This document shows positions 46,379-55,942 of a stretch of DNA of 64,000 nt, in pieces; the stretch's first letter is position 1, and the number at the start of each line of letters is the position of its first letter. The position numbers and the translations under genes were made by a program. Below the pieces are notes generated by a model. It ran no database searches and was not told the DNA's origin. It saw nothing but the letters and a program-made list of their open reading frames with translations. Source of the stretch: Pleurocapsa sp. PCC 7319 (GTDB taxonomy: Bacteria > Cyanobacteriota > Cyanobacteriia > Cyanobacteriales > Xenococcaceae); assembly GCF_000332195.1 (NCBI RefSeq), contig NZ_KB235919.1:335038-399037 (forward strand), given 5' to 3'.

Positions 46379-47653
46379 ATGTCATCTGGCTTTTTCCAAC
46401 GTAAATCTCCTTTGAGCCAACTCAAAGACCAATTTTTTGGCAACCCTGAGCAATCTCTCAAGACTGCTTATGAGGCTGCTTCTAAAATTAAGACGATTGA
46501 AAACCACTATTTCAGTGGCTATCGTGTCCCCATTGAATCTCTACAAAATGACCGCTTACAGGCTGAGGTCCTAGAAAATCTGGAGATTTTGCAAGCTGGA
46601 GTGGACCAATTCAACTCTAGCAGTTCCGCCTCGGGCAAACTCGGTTCCAATCATCTCGAGAAACTGATTTTTGCTGAAGGGATTTTAGCTAACTATAATC
46701 AATCTGGCTCTCCTGCTGCCTTGGTTCCCCTCTCTGAGCCTCCGACATCTGGCTCCTCCTTATCTACTAATCAGGTAGTCGATGTCCCCTCCAGCACTAC
46801 CCCCATCTCTCCACCCCGAGCCCGCACTCAGCAGCCTCGTAATGTTTCTAACCCGGTTAATAACTTTTTAAACACTGGCTCGGTTGGTAAAACTTTTGAC
46901 AAGATTAAAAATGACTTCAATCCCAAGTCTGAGCAAGAGGTGGTCAATGAGTTTCGCCGTTCTCGTGCCATGACTAAAGTCGCAGTGCGGCTATTAGCCT
47001 TACTGATTGTGATCCCGATTTTGACTCAGCAAGTCTCCAAGCATTTTGTGATTGCACCTATCGTCCAGGAGTATCGTGGTGACACTCCGGTTTCTCTCGA
47101 TGAGTTAAATTCCGAATGGCGCGAAGAAGCACTCATGGAGCTTAATGCCTATGAAGAAGAGCTAAAGATGGAGCATATGTTCAAAGGTGTTCCTCCTATT
47201 GCTCCTGAAGTTCTCGAAGAGAAAGTTCAAGAGGAAGCTAATGAAATTGCTACTACTTACCATCGTAAAAATATCAATTCCATTAGTAATGTCTTCGCTG
47301 ATTTTGTCGGTCTATTTGCCTTTGCCCTGGTGCTCTTAATTCGGCGCCGAGATATTGAGACTCTCAAGTCCTTTGTGGACAATATTATCTACGGTTTGAG
47401 TGATAGTGCCAAAGCCTTTGCCATTATTCTGTTTACCGATATGTTTGTCGGTTTCCACTCTCCTCATGGTTGGGAAGTTCTCTTGGAGAGTATGGCTAAT
47501 CACTTAGGTGTTGCCGCTAATCATAGTGCTATTTCCCTGTTTATTGCGACGGTGCCGGTGGTGATGGATACTATTGTCAAGTACTGGATCTTTAGATATC
47601 TCAGTCAAATGTCTGCTTCCACTGTTGCTACTCTCAAGGAAATGGATGATTAA
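46379..47653 (+). CDS. pcxA: Proton extrusion protein PcxA (CemA/CotA family)
   Basis: This 424-residue protein has a variable, hydrophilic N-terminal half (Ser/Pro-rich linker at about 110-165) and a C-terminal CemA-type membrane domain. Helices include VRLLALLIVIPILTQQVS, VFADFVGLFAFALVLLI and AISLFIATVPVVMDTIVKYW. The conserved FVGFHSPHGWEVLLE motif identifies the family, which is needed for light-driven proton release across the plasma membrane in cyanobacteria. The paralog PcxL has the same C-terminus, so the exact subfamily is less certain than the family. An intrinsic terminator follows at 47756. Confidence 0.88.
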   Translation: MSSGFFQRKSPLSQLKDQFFGNPEQSLKTAYEAASKIKTIENHYFSGYRVPIESLQNDRLQAEVLENLEILQAGVDQFNSSSSASGKLGSNHLEKLIFAEGILANYNQSGSPAALVPLSEPPTSGSSLSTNQVVDVPSSTTPISPPRARTQQPRNVSNPVNNFLNTGSVGKTFDKIKNDFNPKSEQEVVNEFRRSRAMTKVAVRLLALLIVIPILTQQVSKHFVIAPIVQEYRGDTPVSLDELNSEWREEALMELNAYEEELKMEHMFKGVPPIAPEVLEEKVQEEANEIATTYHRKNINSISNVFADFVGLFAFALVLLIRRRDIETLKSFVDNIIYGLSDSAKAFAIILFTDMFVGFHSPHGWEVLLESMANHLGVAANHSAISLFIATVPVVMDTIVKYWIFRYLSQMSASTVATLKEMDD

Positions 47654-47755
47654 TTTTGTTCCATCTTTCTTCAATTGCTTTCTCTCAAGTGGTTACTAGT
47701 AGATTAATAATTTAGATCGGCAACGTTTTAAAGTTAACTTGATAGAATAGCGTAG

Positions 47756-47782
47756 GCGATTCATTAACGAATCGCTTTTTTA
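47756..47782. terminator. Intrinsic terminator between convergent genes
   Basis: GCGATTC (47756-47762) and GAATCGC (47769-47775) form a stem with loop ATTAAC, followed by six T. It ends transcription of pcxA. The T run touches the stop region of the convergent DUF3102 gene. Confidence 0.82.
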
Positions 47783-48892
47783 CTTAGCTAAAGCCATAGT
47801 TTCTACATCTCCACCAGTTTGTTTCCAAGCTTGAATTACAGCTTCACAACGTTCGAGATCTGATTCTGCGAGAAAGCATTGGCAGTCAAGACTCTCTGCT
47901 AGTAGAAGAAATGCAGGATCGGGAACAAAAGCCATAAATACTATTTCTTTACTTTCAGTATAAAGTTCTAAAGCATTACGTAATAATTCTCGTAATAGCC
48001 TTAAATCAATATCTTTATAACTACTAGAAAGAGTTAGAGAAGAATTTATTTTTCGCTCGATTTTTCCCCAATGCCAATTATGGTTAGGTGGAAAAGCAAC
48101 AGCCAAAGCAATTTTCTGAGGTAATTGATTTTGAAACTGCTGTGAATTAGGTTCTCCATAGTAAAGCTTATGATTACCTAATCGCCACCACTTCTCATAT
48201 TGCAGCGATTTGGAATCAGTAGATAAGGATAGATTTACAGTTTTTTGAGTAGTAGTTCTTGTAGGTTTCTCAGATAAGGGAGAATAAACTTCAAGAACTT
48301 TCTGCTGATTAAGTCGTTGCGACAAGATATGTGAATCTACTACATTAGTAGGTAGCACATGAGAATCTTTGGTGCTTTCTTTTCTATCTGTTATAACCAA
48401 CTGAGATTTCCCAGATGATAAAGGCTGTTCAGTAGACTCTGATTTTAACTTAGCCAACTTATTTTGATGCTTTTGCTTAATCTGTTTAGAAACTGTGTAA
48501 CTTATTTTTTTGCCAGCTTTAGCTAAAATAATTGCCTCTTTTCTAGCAGCCTCAGGGGTTGAAGGAGCTGCTAGCTCGTAAAGTGCCGAAGGTGCAAAGG
48601 TGTCCAAATTTTGGACATCAGAAAACTGTTTGGCGACATTTTCAAAAGAATTTGCTGTTGATTTACCCCAATTAAATTCAGCCTCAATCCACTTTCTGTA
48701 TTGCCCATGACCCAAGCACTTTTTAACTTTGATTAACCTTTGACCGATCTCAATAATATCCTGAGCTGTTCGCTTCATCAGCGAACGGATTTCTCCAGTT
48801 TGCAGCTGTACAAAACTCAAGGTTTCAGGATCCAAGTTGGAATAATCGAAACTTTCATGAGATAAGACTTTGATCGATAAATTGGAAGACAT
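47780..48892 (-). CDS. DUF3102-type protein
   Basis: This 370-residue protein shows the DUF3102 region at about residues 25-110 (EIGQRLIKVKKCLGHGQYRK, WIEAEFNWGKSTANSFENVA). Members are often plasmid- or phage-linked and thought to have a DNA-related role; the function is unknown. A helical, Lys-rich middle (SKQIKQKHQNKLAKLK) and a globular C-terminus (HNWHWGKIERKI, SLDCQCFLAESDLERCEA) follow. No membrane segment is present. It probably stands alone. Confidence 0.8.
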   Translation of the reverse strand: MSSNLSIKVLSHESFDYSNLDPETLSFVQLQTGEIRSLMKRTAQDIIEIGQRLIKVKKCLGHGQYRKWIEAEFNWGKSTANSFENVAKQFSDVQNLDTFAPSALYELAAPSTPEAARKEAIILAKAGKKISYTVSKQIKQKHQNKLAKLKSESTEQPLSSGKSQLVITDRKESTKDSHVLPTNVVDSHILSQRLNQQKVLEVYSPLSEKPTRTTTQKTVNLSLSTDSKSLQYEKWWRLGNHKLYYGEPNSQQFQNQLPQKIALAVAFPPNHNWHWGKIERKINSSLTLSSSYKDIDLRLLRELLRNALELYTESKEIVFMAFVPDPAFLLLAESLDCQCFLAESDLERCEAVIQAWKQTGGDVETMALAK

Positions 48893-49473
48893 AAAACTTG
48901 ATTATGCTATCGAAACCAATGTAACTATGTAAGCAAAAATACGTATTGGATTGCTAGACATCTATCAGCATAACTGCTTAACATCTTTTATGGTTAATTA
49001 TGGGAATCTAATCAATGCCCATAGTTTTATTTTTGTGATCCAAAAAGCAAAAAGTTATAGGATCAACTATGAGCATATTGCTAATATATCTGTTACTGAT
49101 ACTGGCTCAGAACCTTCCAGAGTCATCATATGCAGTATCTTTAGACCCTGTAACAGTAAATATCCCTAAAATCCATTTTAATTGGCTTATAAAAGACTTA
49201 GTTCCTGATTTTTGTGGCATATTGACTTATTGAACCTAAAAACAAAAATTTGTGAGCTAGATTTTGATAATGTCGAAATGTTAATTTTTATTACTATTAA
49301 AAACAATTGTTTGAAATATTAAAAGTTAAAAAATGAATAAATATAGTTTTGAATCTGCCATCCGCCAACTTCAGAAAAAGCTTCACTTAGTACCGATAGC
49401 CAATTCATTTTTAAACATAATAGCGAAGAATTAATGATTAATTGAGAATTGCCCAGGTCGCGAGAACTAAAAT
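48893..49473. other. Intergenic region with one weak small ORF
   Basis: 581 bp between two minus-strand genes. Only the 54-residue ORF at 49069 has some support. A 33-codon frame at 49333-49434 (MNKYSFESAIRQLQKKLHL) lacks a ribosome-binding site and was not accepted. The rest is AT-rich. Confidence 0.4.
49069..49233 (+). CDS. Possible small secreted or membrane peptide
   Basis: A 54-residue ORF starts at 49069 with AGGA six bases upstream. The first 20 residues (MSILLIYLLLILAQNLPESS) look like a signal peptide or membrane anchor. The rest, YAVSLDPVTVNIPKIHFNWL and a short tail, is soluble. No family is known. Support is only the ribosome-binding site and the hydrophobic N-terminus, so it may be chance. 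Confidence 0.28.
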   Translation: MSILLIYLLLILAQNLPESSYAVSLDPVTVNIPKIHFNWLIKDLVPDFCGILTY

Positions 49474-52185
49474 TCAATCATCTCCTTTGCTTACAAATAA
49501 ATCTTCTAACATAGTGTACAGAACAGGAACCAGAATGAGACTAAGTAGGCTAGAAGTAATTAAACCACCAATAATGGTGACTGCCATTGGTTGACGTAAT
49601 TCTGATCCTGCCCCCCAACCCAAAGCGATAGGCATCATTCCTAAAATTGTCGAAGCAGTAGTCATTAAAATGGGTCTTAGACGTACCATTCCCGTCTCTA
49701 AAATTGCTTTAGTGCGACTTAAACCCGATTTACGTAGCTGATTGGTATAGTCCATCAGTAACAGGGCATTTTTATCTAATAAACCTAGGAGAAAAATAAC
49801 CCCAATTAAAGATATCATGCCAAAATCACTTTGAGTTAATAACAGAGCCAATACTGCGCCGATAATAGATAAAGGCAAACATAGACCTACTACTATTGGT
49901 TCTAATATTCTACCGAAAGGTAAGATTAACAATAACAACATACTGATAACAGATAAACTCAATGTACCAGCAAAATCTTGTAAAATATCACTACTGAGAG
50001 CAGAATCTCCTGATAATTCTATTTTTACTCCTTCTGGAATTATTGAACGTGCTATGGCTACTACTTCTGCCGTACCATCTCCAATAGCCTTGCCTTGACT
50101 AAGATTGGCATTAAGATAAACTACTCTTTGGCCGTGAAAATGTTCAATTTTGGCAGGTAAAGCGCCATTAATTTCTGACCCTGTAATCGTAACATCAACA
50201 AATTCTGGTAACTGTTGAACACGATCTTTTAAGATTTGAGCAGAGTCATTAAGGCTAACTAGATCTTTTCCTACCAAGGCAATTTGTAAGTTTTGTTGGT
50301 TTTCTATTTCTATAAAGGGAATATTTTCGACGCTTATAACTGCTTGAGGTATATCAGCTAAAGCAATTCGTAATTTTTCTTGTACTTGAGCAGTGTTGAG
50401 CAAGCGATCGCTTTTGAGCTTGACATAAAATTTGCCTTGATTAGGTTCGCCTTTAATTCCCACAATATTGTAGGTGGACTCTACTTCTGGTAGAGATAAG
50501 ATGATTGGTTCAATTTGTTCTCCAACTCTTAAAGTTCTTCGGAGTAGTATTTTTTCTGGCGATCGCGCAAGATCACTTAACCAGGTAAAATTCTTTGATT
50601 TCTGACGAGCTGAATTTTGTCTGTTTACAGCATTATTCACTGGAGAGCTTGATGAGAGTTTCGGTAACGGAGTTCTATAAATGACGTTAAACTCTCCTCG
50701 GTCCAATTGAGGAATAAAACCCTTGGGAACATAGGGGATTAAAGCAATACCAATAGCAAAACTAGTTACGGCTATTCCTAAAACAATTTGTCGATGAGAT
50801 AAAGACCAGTTGAGTAATCGACGATAGTAAATAGAAAATAAACCAAAAAGATGAGGAGTTTTAGGTTGTATTTCTTGGTTATTGATGTCTTCTCGCTTTT
50901 TTTTCTTAGTTTTTCTCAGCCAATAAACAGCTAAAACAGGAGTAAGAGTACGAGCAACCAATAAAGAAGTAATAACTGCGACAGAAACAGTCAAACCAAA
51001 GGGTTTGAAAAACTGTCCTACATCGTTGTTCATTAGTGCTATGGGCAAAAAAACAGCAACAATGGTTAAGGTAGAAACAGAAACAGTAAAGCCAATTTCG
51101 CGAGTAGCCAGAATAACAGCTTCCTTTACTGGATATCCAGTATCAAGATAGCGGACAATGTTTTCTACTTCTACGATCGCATCGTCAACTATGATACCAA
51201 TAGTTAAGGCTAAAGCGAGTAAGGTAATTGTTTCTAAGTTAAACCCTGCTATTGCCATAACGATAAAAGTACCTAACAAGGAGATCGGAATAGCTAAAGC
51301 AGTAATTAGAGTCGCCGTAAAACTACGTAAAAAACCAAAGATGACAATAATAGCCAGTAAAATTGCTAACCACAGCACATCTATAGTTGCTTGGGTTGCT
51401 TCGCGAATATAATCTGCTTGAGTTTGAGCTAAGTTTATTTGTACTTCGGGTAGTTTTTCTTGCCAAGATTGAATCGCAATCTCTACGTGTTCAACAATCT
51501 CCAGAGTATTAGCTTGACTATCTTTGACTATCTCAATGGCTATAGCATTTTTTTGCTCAAAACTTACTAAAGTAGGAAAATCAATTTTTTGTTCTTTAGC
51601 AATACCAGTAGAATCGCCCAAAAGATTTACTTTTAAGACCCCTTCGAGTTGATTCAGAGAGGGAATTATTTTCGTTTTGGCAATTTGATTGAGCTCAGCT
51701 AAAGTTTTACTATCACTGGTTAGAGTGTAACTAACAGCCTTCGATTCATTTAAGTTAAACGGAATAATCTCCCAAGTAGTTGCAGCAGGAAGATTTGCTT
51801 GCTTAACTATCTCTCGGGTATCTTTGGTGGCTAATTCTAGATTAATACCGGGATCGAATATCGCCGTAACAATGCTTTGTTTTGCATAGGTAGAAGAAAT
51901 AAACTCATCTAGTCCTGACAGAGATTGTAAAGACCTCTCCAAAGGAATTGTTACTTGTTCTTCTGTAGCGATAATCGTTTCTAAAGGTGCTTGCACTTTG
52001 ACCAACACTACAGGAAAAGTGATATCAGGAAAAAGAGCATACTTAAGTGAAGTAAAAGCTAATATACCTGTGACAACAACCGCTAACCAAAAACTTAAGG
52101 TAAGACGAGGATGAGCAATTGCAAATAGAGATAAATTGAAACGATCTCTGAGAAATACTAACCTACGTGACTTGACTATGGGCAT
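49474..52185 (-). CDS. RND-family efflux permease (AcrB/MMPL-like), short form
   Basis: This 903-residue inner-membrane pump uses proton import to drive export. Typical RND segments are visible: N-terminal helix LSFWLAVVVTGILAF, the porter domain, helices IDVLWLAILLAIIVIFGFLR and TLLALALTIGIIVDDAIVEVENI (with the Asp-Asp pair of the proton relay), a second set ending LIGVIFLLGLLDKNALLLMD, and LRPILMTTASTILGMMPIAL. It is about 130 residues shorter than AcrB, mostly in the periplasmic loops. No adaptor (HlyD-like) gene flanks it, unlike most such operons. Substrate unknown. Confidence 0.9.
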   Translation of the reverse strand: MPIVKSRRLVFLRDRFNLSLFAIAHPRLTLSFWLAVVVTGILAFTSLKYALFPDITFPVVLVKVQAPLETIIATEEQVTIPLERSLQSLSGLDEFISSTYAKQSIVTAIFDPGINLELATKDTREIVKQANLPAATTWEIIPFNLNESKAVSYTLTSDSKTLAELNQIAKTKIIPSLNQLEGVLKVNLLGDSTGIAKEQKIDFPTLVSFEQKNAIAIEIVKDSQANTLEIVEHVEIAIQSWQEKLPEVQINLAQTQADYIREATQATIDVLWLAILLAIIVIFGFLRSFTATLITALAIPISLLGTFIVMAIAGFNLETITLLALALTIGIIVDDAIVEVENIVRYLDTGYPVKEAVILATREIGFTVSVSTLTIVAVFLPIALMNNDVGQFFKPFGLTVSVAVITSLLVARTLTPVLAVYWLRKTKKKKREDINNQEIQPKTPHLFGLFSIYYRRLLNWSLSHRQIVLGIAVTSFAIGIALIPYVPKGFIPQLDRGEFNVIYRTPLPKLSSSSPVNNAVNRQNSARQKSKNFTWLSDLARSPEKILLRRTLRVGEQIEPIILSLPEVESTYNIVGIKGEPNQGKFYVKLKSDRLLNTAQVQEKLRIALADIPQAVISVENIPFIEIENQQNLQIALVGKDLVSLNDSAQILKDRVQQLPEFVDVTITGSEINGALPAKIEHFHGQRVVYLNANLSQGKAIGDGTAEVVAIARSIIPEGVKIELSGDSALSSDILQDFAGTLSLSVISMLLLLILPFGRILEPIVVGLCLPLSIIGAVLALLLTQSDFGMISLIGVIFLLGLLDKNALLLMDYTNQLRKSGLSRTKAILETGMVRLRPILMTTASTILGMMPIALGWGAGSELRQPMAVTIIGGLITSSLLSLILVPVLYTMLEDLFVSKGDD

Positions 52186-52294
52186 AAACTAAATGAGCTT
52201 AAGTTTAGAGATTCTATCTTTAAGCTAAAATTTTACTCTTTAATACACTTCTTACTTTCTACATCCTAATTCAGTTTTTAAAGTTTTTTCGTTC

Positions 52295-52412
52295 ACCAAG
52301 GCTGTTGCCTTGGTCTGAAGCCCAGTCTTTCAAGACGGAATGAGTTTGGGAGAGGTTTAAATCCTCGCACCATTCTTGTCACTATTCCCTATTCCCTATT
52401 CCCTGTTCCCTT
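52295..52412. repeat. Hairpin and TATTCCC heptamer repeats
   Basis: An 8-bp stem ACCAAGGC-TGTT-GCCTTGGT lies at 52295-52314, followed by a GC-poor stretch and then TATTCCC heptamers at about 52381-52412 (CTATTCCCTATTCCCTATTC...TGTTCCC). GGTTTAAATCCTCGCACCA in between looks superficially like a tRNA T-arm and 3' end, but no tRNA body precedes it. The whole 349-bp gap holds no ORF. Confidence 0.55.
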
Positions 52413-52534
52413 TAAACTTGTTTGGGGACTGAAACAAAAACTAATTACTATAGTTTCGGACATTACTACTCTTGATAGAGTCAAGAATTCTTAAAATTTA
52501 TTTACAATATAGATAAATCAAGGAGATAGTAGTT

Positions 52535-52747
52535 ATGGATAGCTTAGAAAACAATCTTTCTATAGAGCAAGAGTTGAATCACAGAATATTTAGCGATCGC
52601 GCGAAACAATTATCCCGTGAAGATGCTCAAGAATTGCTAATACAGATGCATAAACAAATGATGTTTAAAGATAATCTCTATAAAGAATTATTTTTAAGCC
52701 AGGAAAAAGATATTGTCGATGCTCTGTTTGGGGCAAAGAAGAATTGA
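52535..52747 (+). CDS. nblA: Phycobilisome degradation protein NblA
   Basis: This 70-residue protein has the NblA/Ycf18 pattern LSIEQELNHRIFSDRAKQLS, then REDAQELLIQMHKQMMFKDN and LYKELF. NblA binds phycobiliproteins and recruits the Clp protease under nutrient starvation. A strong ribosome-binding site (AAGGAG) lies 12 bases before the ATG. It is probably monocistronic and starvation-induced, although no NtcA box was found nearby. Confidence 0.9.
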   Translation: MDSLENNLSIEQELNHRIFSDRAKQLSREDAQELLIQMHKQMMFKDNLYKELFLSQEKDIVDALFGAKKN

Positions 52748-52896
52748 ATAGTCTTGATCTTGCGTCCGTACTTAAACTTCTTTCACCCAAGGAAGAAGTT
52801 TATTTTTATAGCTACAGAAAGATGCGTGCTGTCCTTTTAAGTTGCTAAATATAACTAGGTAATAAAAAATTTCACCAAATCAAAAATTCAAATAGA

Positions 52897-53706
52897 ATGA
52901 AGGGATTAAAGGGTAAAAACGTATTGGTTACGGGGGCAACTTCCGGTATTGGACAAGCGATCGCCGCCTATTTTGCTCAAGAAGGTGCTAATGTAGCTCT
53001 AAACTATCGTAATGATCCAGATAAGCTTGACGATACAAAAGAGTTAATCGATCAAATGTGTAATCAAGTTAAGGGTTGCGGTGGAAAGGAATTACCAGTT
53101 GAAGGAGATGTCTCGAAAGAAGCAGACATTATTAGAATGTGCAATGAGGTTATAGAAAAACTGGGTAGCCTCGACATTTTAATTAACAATGCAGGCATTC
53201 AAACCGCAGCTCCTTCTCATGAATTAGAAACTTCTGATTTTGATAAAGTAATCGAAGTTAATCTGCGAGGTGCTTATCTTTGTGCTAGAGAAACCATCAA
53301 ACATTTTATAAATCGAGGTCATAGTGGTATTATTATTAATGTTTCTAGCGTTCATGAAATTATTCCTAGACCTAACTATGTAAGTTATTCTATGAGTAAA
53401 GGTGCAATGGAAAATATGACCAAAACCTTAGCTTTAGAATACGCACCTCATGGTATTCGGATTAATGCAATTGCTCCTGGTGCTACTGCCACACCAATTA
53501 ATAGCTGGACAGATAATCCTCAAAAAAGAAAAGAAGTAGAAAGTCATATTCCGATGGGTAGAGCAGGGACTCCCGAAGAAATGGCAGCAATTACAGCCTT
53601 TTTGGCCTCTGATGATGCGGCATATATCACTGGTCAAACTCTATTTGTTGATGGAGGTCTTACTCTATATCCAGACTTTCTTAAACCTTGGTCTGCGGGA
53701 GAATAA
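52897..53706 (+). CDS. SDR oxidoreductase, glucose 1-dehydrogenase-like
   Basis: This 269-residue classical short-chain dehydrogenase has the cofactor motif TGATSGIG at residues 12-19, NNAG at 97-100, and catalytic Ser151, Tyr164 and Lys168 (YSMSK). The C-terminal pattern SDDAAYITGQTLFVDGGLTL is typical. The closest subfamily is glucose/ribitol 1-dehydrogenase. The real substrate is not certain. It lies in a starvation/stress neighbourhood (NblA, sigma factor). Confidence 0.85.
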   Translation: MKGLKGKNVLVTGATSGIGQAIAAYFAQEGANVALNYRNDPDKLDDTKELIDQMCNQVKGCGGKELPVEGDVSKEADIIRMCNEVIEKLGSLDILINNAGIQTAAPSHELETSDFDKVIEVNLRGAYLCARETIKHFINRGHSGIIINVSSVHEIIPRPNYVSYSMSKGAMENMTKTLALEYAPHGIRINAIAPGATATPINSWTDNPQKRKEVESHIPMGRAGTPEEMAAITAFLASDDAAYITGQTLFVDGGLTLYPDFLKPWSAGE

Positions 53707-53823
53707 TTTTTAGGAAACTAAGCAAGTAGGACTCCATTATCTTTTGAATCTAACTCCAATATTTAGCAGCAAAAAGTATAAGTAGGTAGGCAGAATAATC
53801 TATAAAACCATACTATTAAGCTG

Positions 53824-53925
53824 TTTCTCTATTCCCTATTTCCTGTTCCCTTCTTACGAAGTTTGCTCAAGCGGGGGAACCCCGCCACCGCAACTTCGCG
53901 CTGTTCCCTATTCTCTTGCCGTAGG
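53824..53925. repeat. TATTCCC heptamers split by a REP-like palindrome (second copy)
   Basis: Heptamers of TTCCCTA type flank a 52-bp palindromic unit at 53851-53902, running from TTCTTACGAAGTTTGC to GCAACTTCGCGCT. Its inner stem is GCGGGG/CCCCGC. The other copy lies at 37157-37208 within AGTAATC heptamers. The two units differ at only a few positions, in the inner stem, while the host repeats are unrelated. Confidence 0.8.
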
Positions 53926-54014
53926 CATTTTATATTTAATTGTACCTACCTACTTATTTCCATATCAATAAATACAAATTACTCAAATATACAAATATAG
54001 AAACAAAACATATT

Positions 54015-54902
54015 ATGGCAAGTAACTCTAATAACACTGTCCGAAACTATTTAAAAGAAATTGCTCGTACCCCTTTATTGTCAGCGGAAGAAGAAGTCAA
54101 GCTTGCTAATCAAATTCAAGCAATGTTAGCTTTGCAAGATAAAAAAGATTTAACTCCCGAAGAGAGGAAAATTATTTACCAAGGGGAAAAAGCAAAACAA
54201 AAAATGGTGCAAGCCAATTTACGTTTAGTAGTTTCTATTGCTAAAAAATATCACAATCGTGGTTTATCAATGCTCGATTTAATTCAAGAAGGTAGTATTG
54301 GTTTGATGAGAGCAGCAGAAAAGTTTGATGCCACTAAGGGTTATAAGTTTTCAACCTACAGCTATTGGTGGATTAGACAAGCGATGACTAGAGCAATTGC
54401 TAATCACGCCAGGACGATTCGTTTACCAATTCATATTACTCAAGATCTAAATAAAATTAAGAAAGTAACTCGTCAACTATCGCAAGATTTGGGTCGAAAA
54501 CCCAATGATCTCGAAATTTCCCAAGAGCTAGGTATAGATCTCAAAAAGCTAAGATCTCTGGCGCAATCGGCTAGAATTACTAGACCCAAAAGTCTGAATA
54601 TTACTATTGATGAGAATCAGACTGAGTTAGGACAAATTTTAGCTGATGATTCTACCTCTCCTTCAGATTTTATAATCAATCAAGAAGTTAACTCACAAAT
54701 TCAAAAACTATTAAATAGCCTATCCCCCAAACAAAGAAATATCATTACTCTACGCTATGGCTTAAATGACGGTAAAACCATGACCTATGAACAAATAGGC
54801 GAACTCTGCGGTGTTAGCCGTGAGAGAGTTAGGCAAATTACAAATAAAGCTATGAAATTACTTAAGAAAAGAGCGTTGCAACAGTCAATTTTGGCAGGAT
54901 AA
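54015..54902 (+). CDS. Group 2 RNA polymerase sigma-70 factor
   Basis: With the start at ATG 54015 ([19 protein letters not shown]), the protein has 295 residues. Region 1.2 ([20 protein letters not shown]), region 2 ([50 protein letters not shown]), region 3 and region 4 ([20 protein letters not shown]) are all present. It lacks the long N-terminal region 1.1 of the primary sigma, so it is a nonessential group 2 (SigB/C/D/E-like) factor, usually used in stress, light-dark or nitrogen responses. The exact paralog is not assignable. Confidence 0.92.
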   Translation: MASNSNNTVRNYLKEIARTPLLSAEEEVKLANQIQAMLALQDKKDLTPEERKIIYQGEKAKQKMVQANLRLVVSIAKKYHNRGLSMLDLIQEGSIGLMRAAEKFDATKGYKFSTYSYWWIRQAMTRAIANHARTIRLPIHITQDLNKIKKVTRQLSQDLGRKPNDLEISQELGIDLKKLRSLAQSARITRPKSLNITIDENQTELGQILADDSTSPSDFIINQEVNSQIQKLLNSLSPKQRNIITLRYGLNDGKTMTYEQIGELCGVSRERVRQITNKAMKLLKKRALQQSILAG

Positions 54903-55069
54903 TTTAACAATGATTCAATTTAATGCTATTCTCCATTGGTAAAATCATCAAGCATCTAAAGTTATCTTGATTTTGATTTTAGTTATTTCTCTAGTTTGAG
55001 ATAATTAAACTAAGAGGGGTGCTTAGTATAGCGAAAATATATTTAAACTAAGGCAACAATCTAAAAATT

Positions 55070-55507
55070 ATGAACCATGAAGATTTTATACGCGAAGCAC
55101 TTATAGAGGCTAAAAAAGGTGACTTGCCCTATGGTGCTGTGATAGTTAAAGGGAATAAAATTGTGATTCGTAGTTACAATACAGCCCAGACAGACAATGA
55201 TGTTTCGGCACATGGAGAGATAAATGCTTTGCGAGCTTTTACTAAGAAATATGGTTATTCGTTAGACGCACTGGAAAACCATACTCTTTATACTACTTGT
55301 GAACCATGTCCTATGTGTGCGGCAGCCTGTGTTTGGGCAGGAGTTTCTCAAATAGTTTTTGGTGCATCTACAGAACAACTGCTCGATTTAGGTACAAAAC
55401 AAATTGATCTAGCTTGTAAAACTGTCGTTGAGAAAAGTTTTCAGAATATAGAGGTAATTGGTGGGATCATGGCTGATGACTGTTTAAAACTATTTAAACA
55501 ACTTTAG
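55070..55507 (+). CDS. Zinc-dependent nucleoside/nucleobase deaminase
   Basis: This 145-residue enzyme has the cytidine/dCMP deaminase fold. Zinc ligands are His48 (AHGEINAL, with catalytic Glu50) and Cys80/Cys83 in CEPCPMCAAAC. The family includes guanine deaminase and tRNA-adenosine deaminase TadA. The C-terminus and the absence of tRNA-binding features fit a guanine or other nucleobase deaminase, but the substrate is uncertain. It stands alone, with a terminator downstream. Confidence 0.88.
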   Translation: MNHEDFIREALIEAKKGDLPYGAVIVKGNKIVIRSYNTAQTDNDVSAHGEINALRAFTKKYGYSLDALENHTLYTTCEPCPMCAAACVWAGVSQIVFGASTEQLLDLGTKQIDLACKTVVEKSFQNIEVIGGIMADDCLKLFKQL

Positions 55508-55547
55508 AAGAGAATAAAGTCATTGCTAATTTTAGTGCTATAAACAA

Positions 55548-55588
55548 AATAATATAGCTCTAAAAACCTATTTTAAAGCTATATTATT
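55548..55588. terminator. Bidirectional terminator between convergent genes
   Basis: AATAATATAGCT (55548-55559) and AGCTATATTATT (55577-55588) form a 12-bp AT-rich stem between the deaminase (+) stop at 55507 and the gene ending at 55611 (-). The T-rich flank CTTTCT follows on the right. Confidence 0.6.
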
Positions 55589-55610
55589 CTTTCTGATATT
55601 AATTTTAAGC

Positions 55611-55892
55611 TTAGATTACACCAGGACCTTTGCCACCAGGAGTATTCACTTCTTCAATTTCTTTAGCACGCTGCTCTTTTTCCGCCTCTAAAATTTCTTT
55701 GCGATCGCCTGGTTCTTCATAATACATTTCAGGCTCGACTGCATAATTGTTAGCCAGCCCTTCTTTATCTACTGTTTGACCAGGATTAGAGGCTTGCTTA
55801 AAGTCTTCCCCTTCTCTTTCCATCCTGGCAGCAGTTTCTGCTGAGGTAATGGCACGATCATAATTAGCATCGTCGGGTGTTTTATTTTCCAT
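55611..55892 (-). CDS. Hypothetical acidic small protein
   Basis: With the start at 55892 (MENKTPDDANYDRAITSAE), the protein has 93 residues. GGAG eight bases upstream supports this start over a TTG five codons earlier. It is very hydrophilic (Glu, Lys, Asn, Pro) and ends in NTPGGKGPGVI. No domain is recognised. It is probably intrinsically disordered. It may share a transcript with the small membrane protein gene upstream. Confidence 0.6.
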   Translation of the reverse strand: MENKTPDDANYDRAITSAETAARMEREGEDFKQASNPGQTVDKEGLANNYAVEPEMYYEEPGDRKEILEAEKEQRAKEIEEVNTPGGKGPGVI

Positions 55893-55942
55893 TATTTTTA
55901 TCTCCAAAGTAAAGGTATAAATACTGACTTAAAACAGAATAA

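Noticed and set aside
49333-49434. 33-residue ORF upstream of the RND permease gene
   Set aside because: No ribosome-binding site and no recognisable features.
52345-52366. tRNA-like 3' end (GGTTTAAATCCTCGCACCA)
   Set aside because: The T-arm has only a 4-bp stem and no acceptor, D or anticodon arm fits upstream; no other tRNA was seen.
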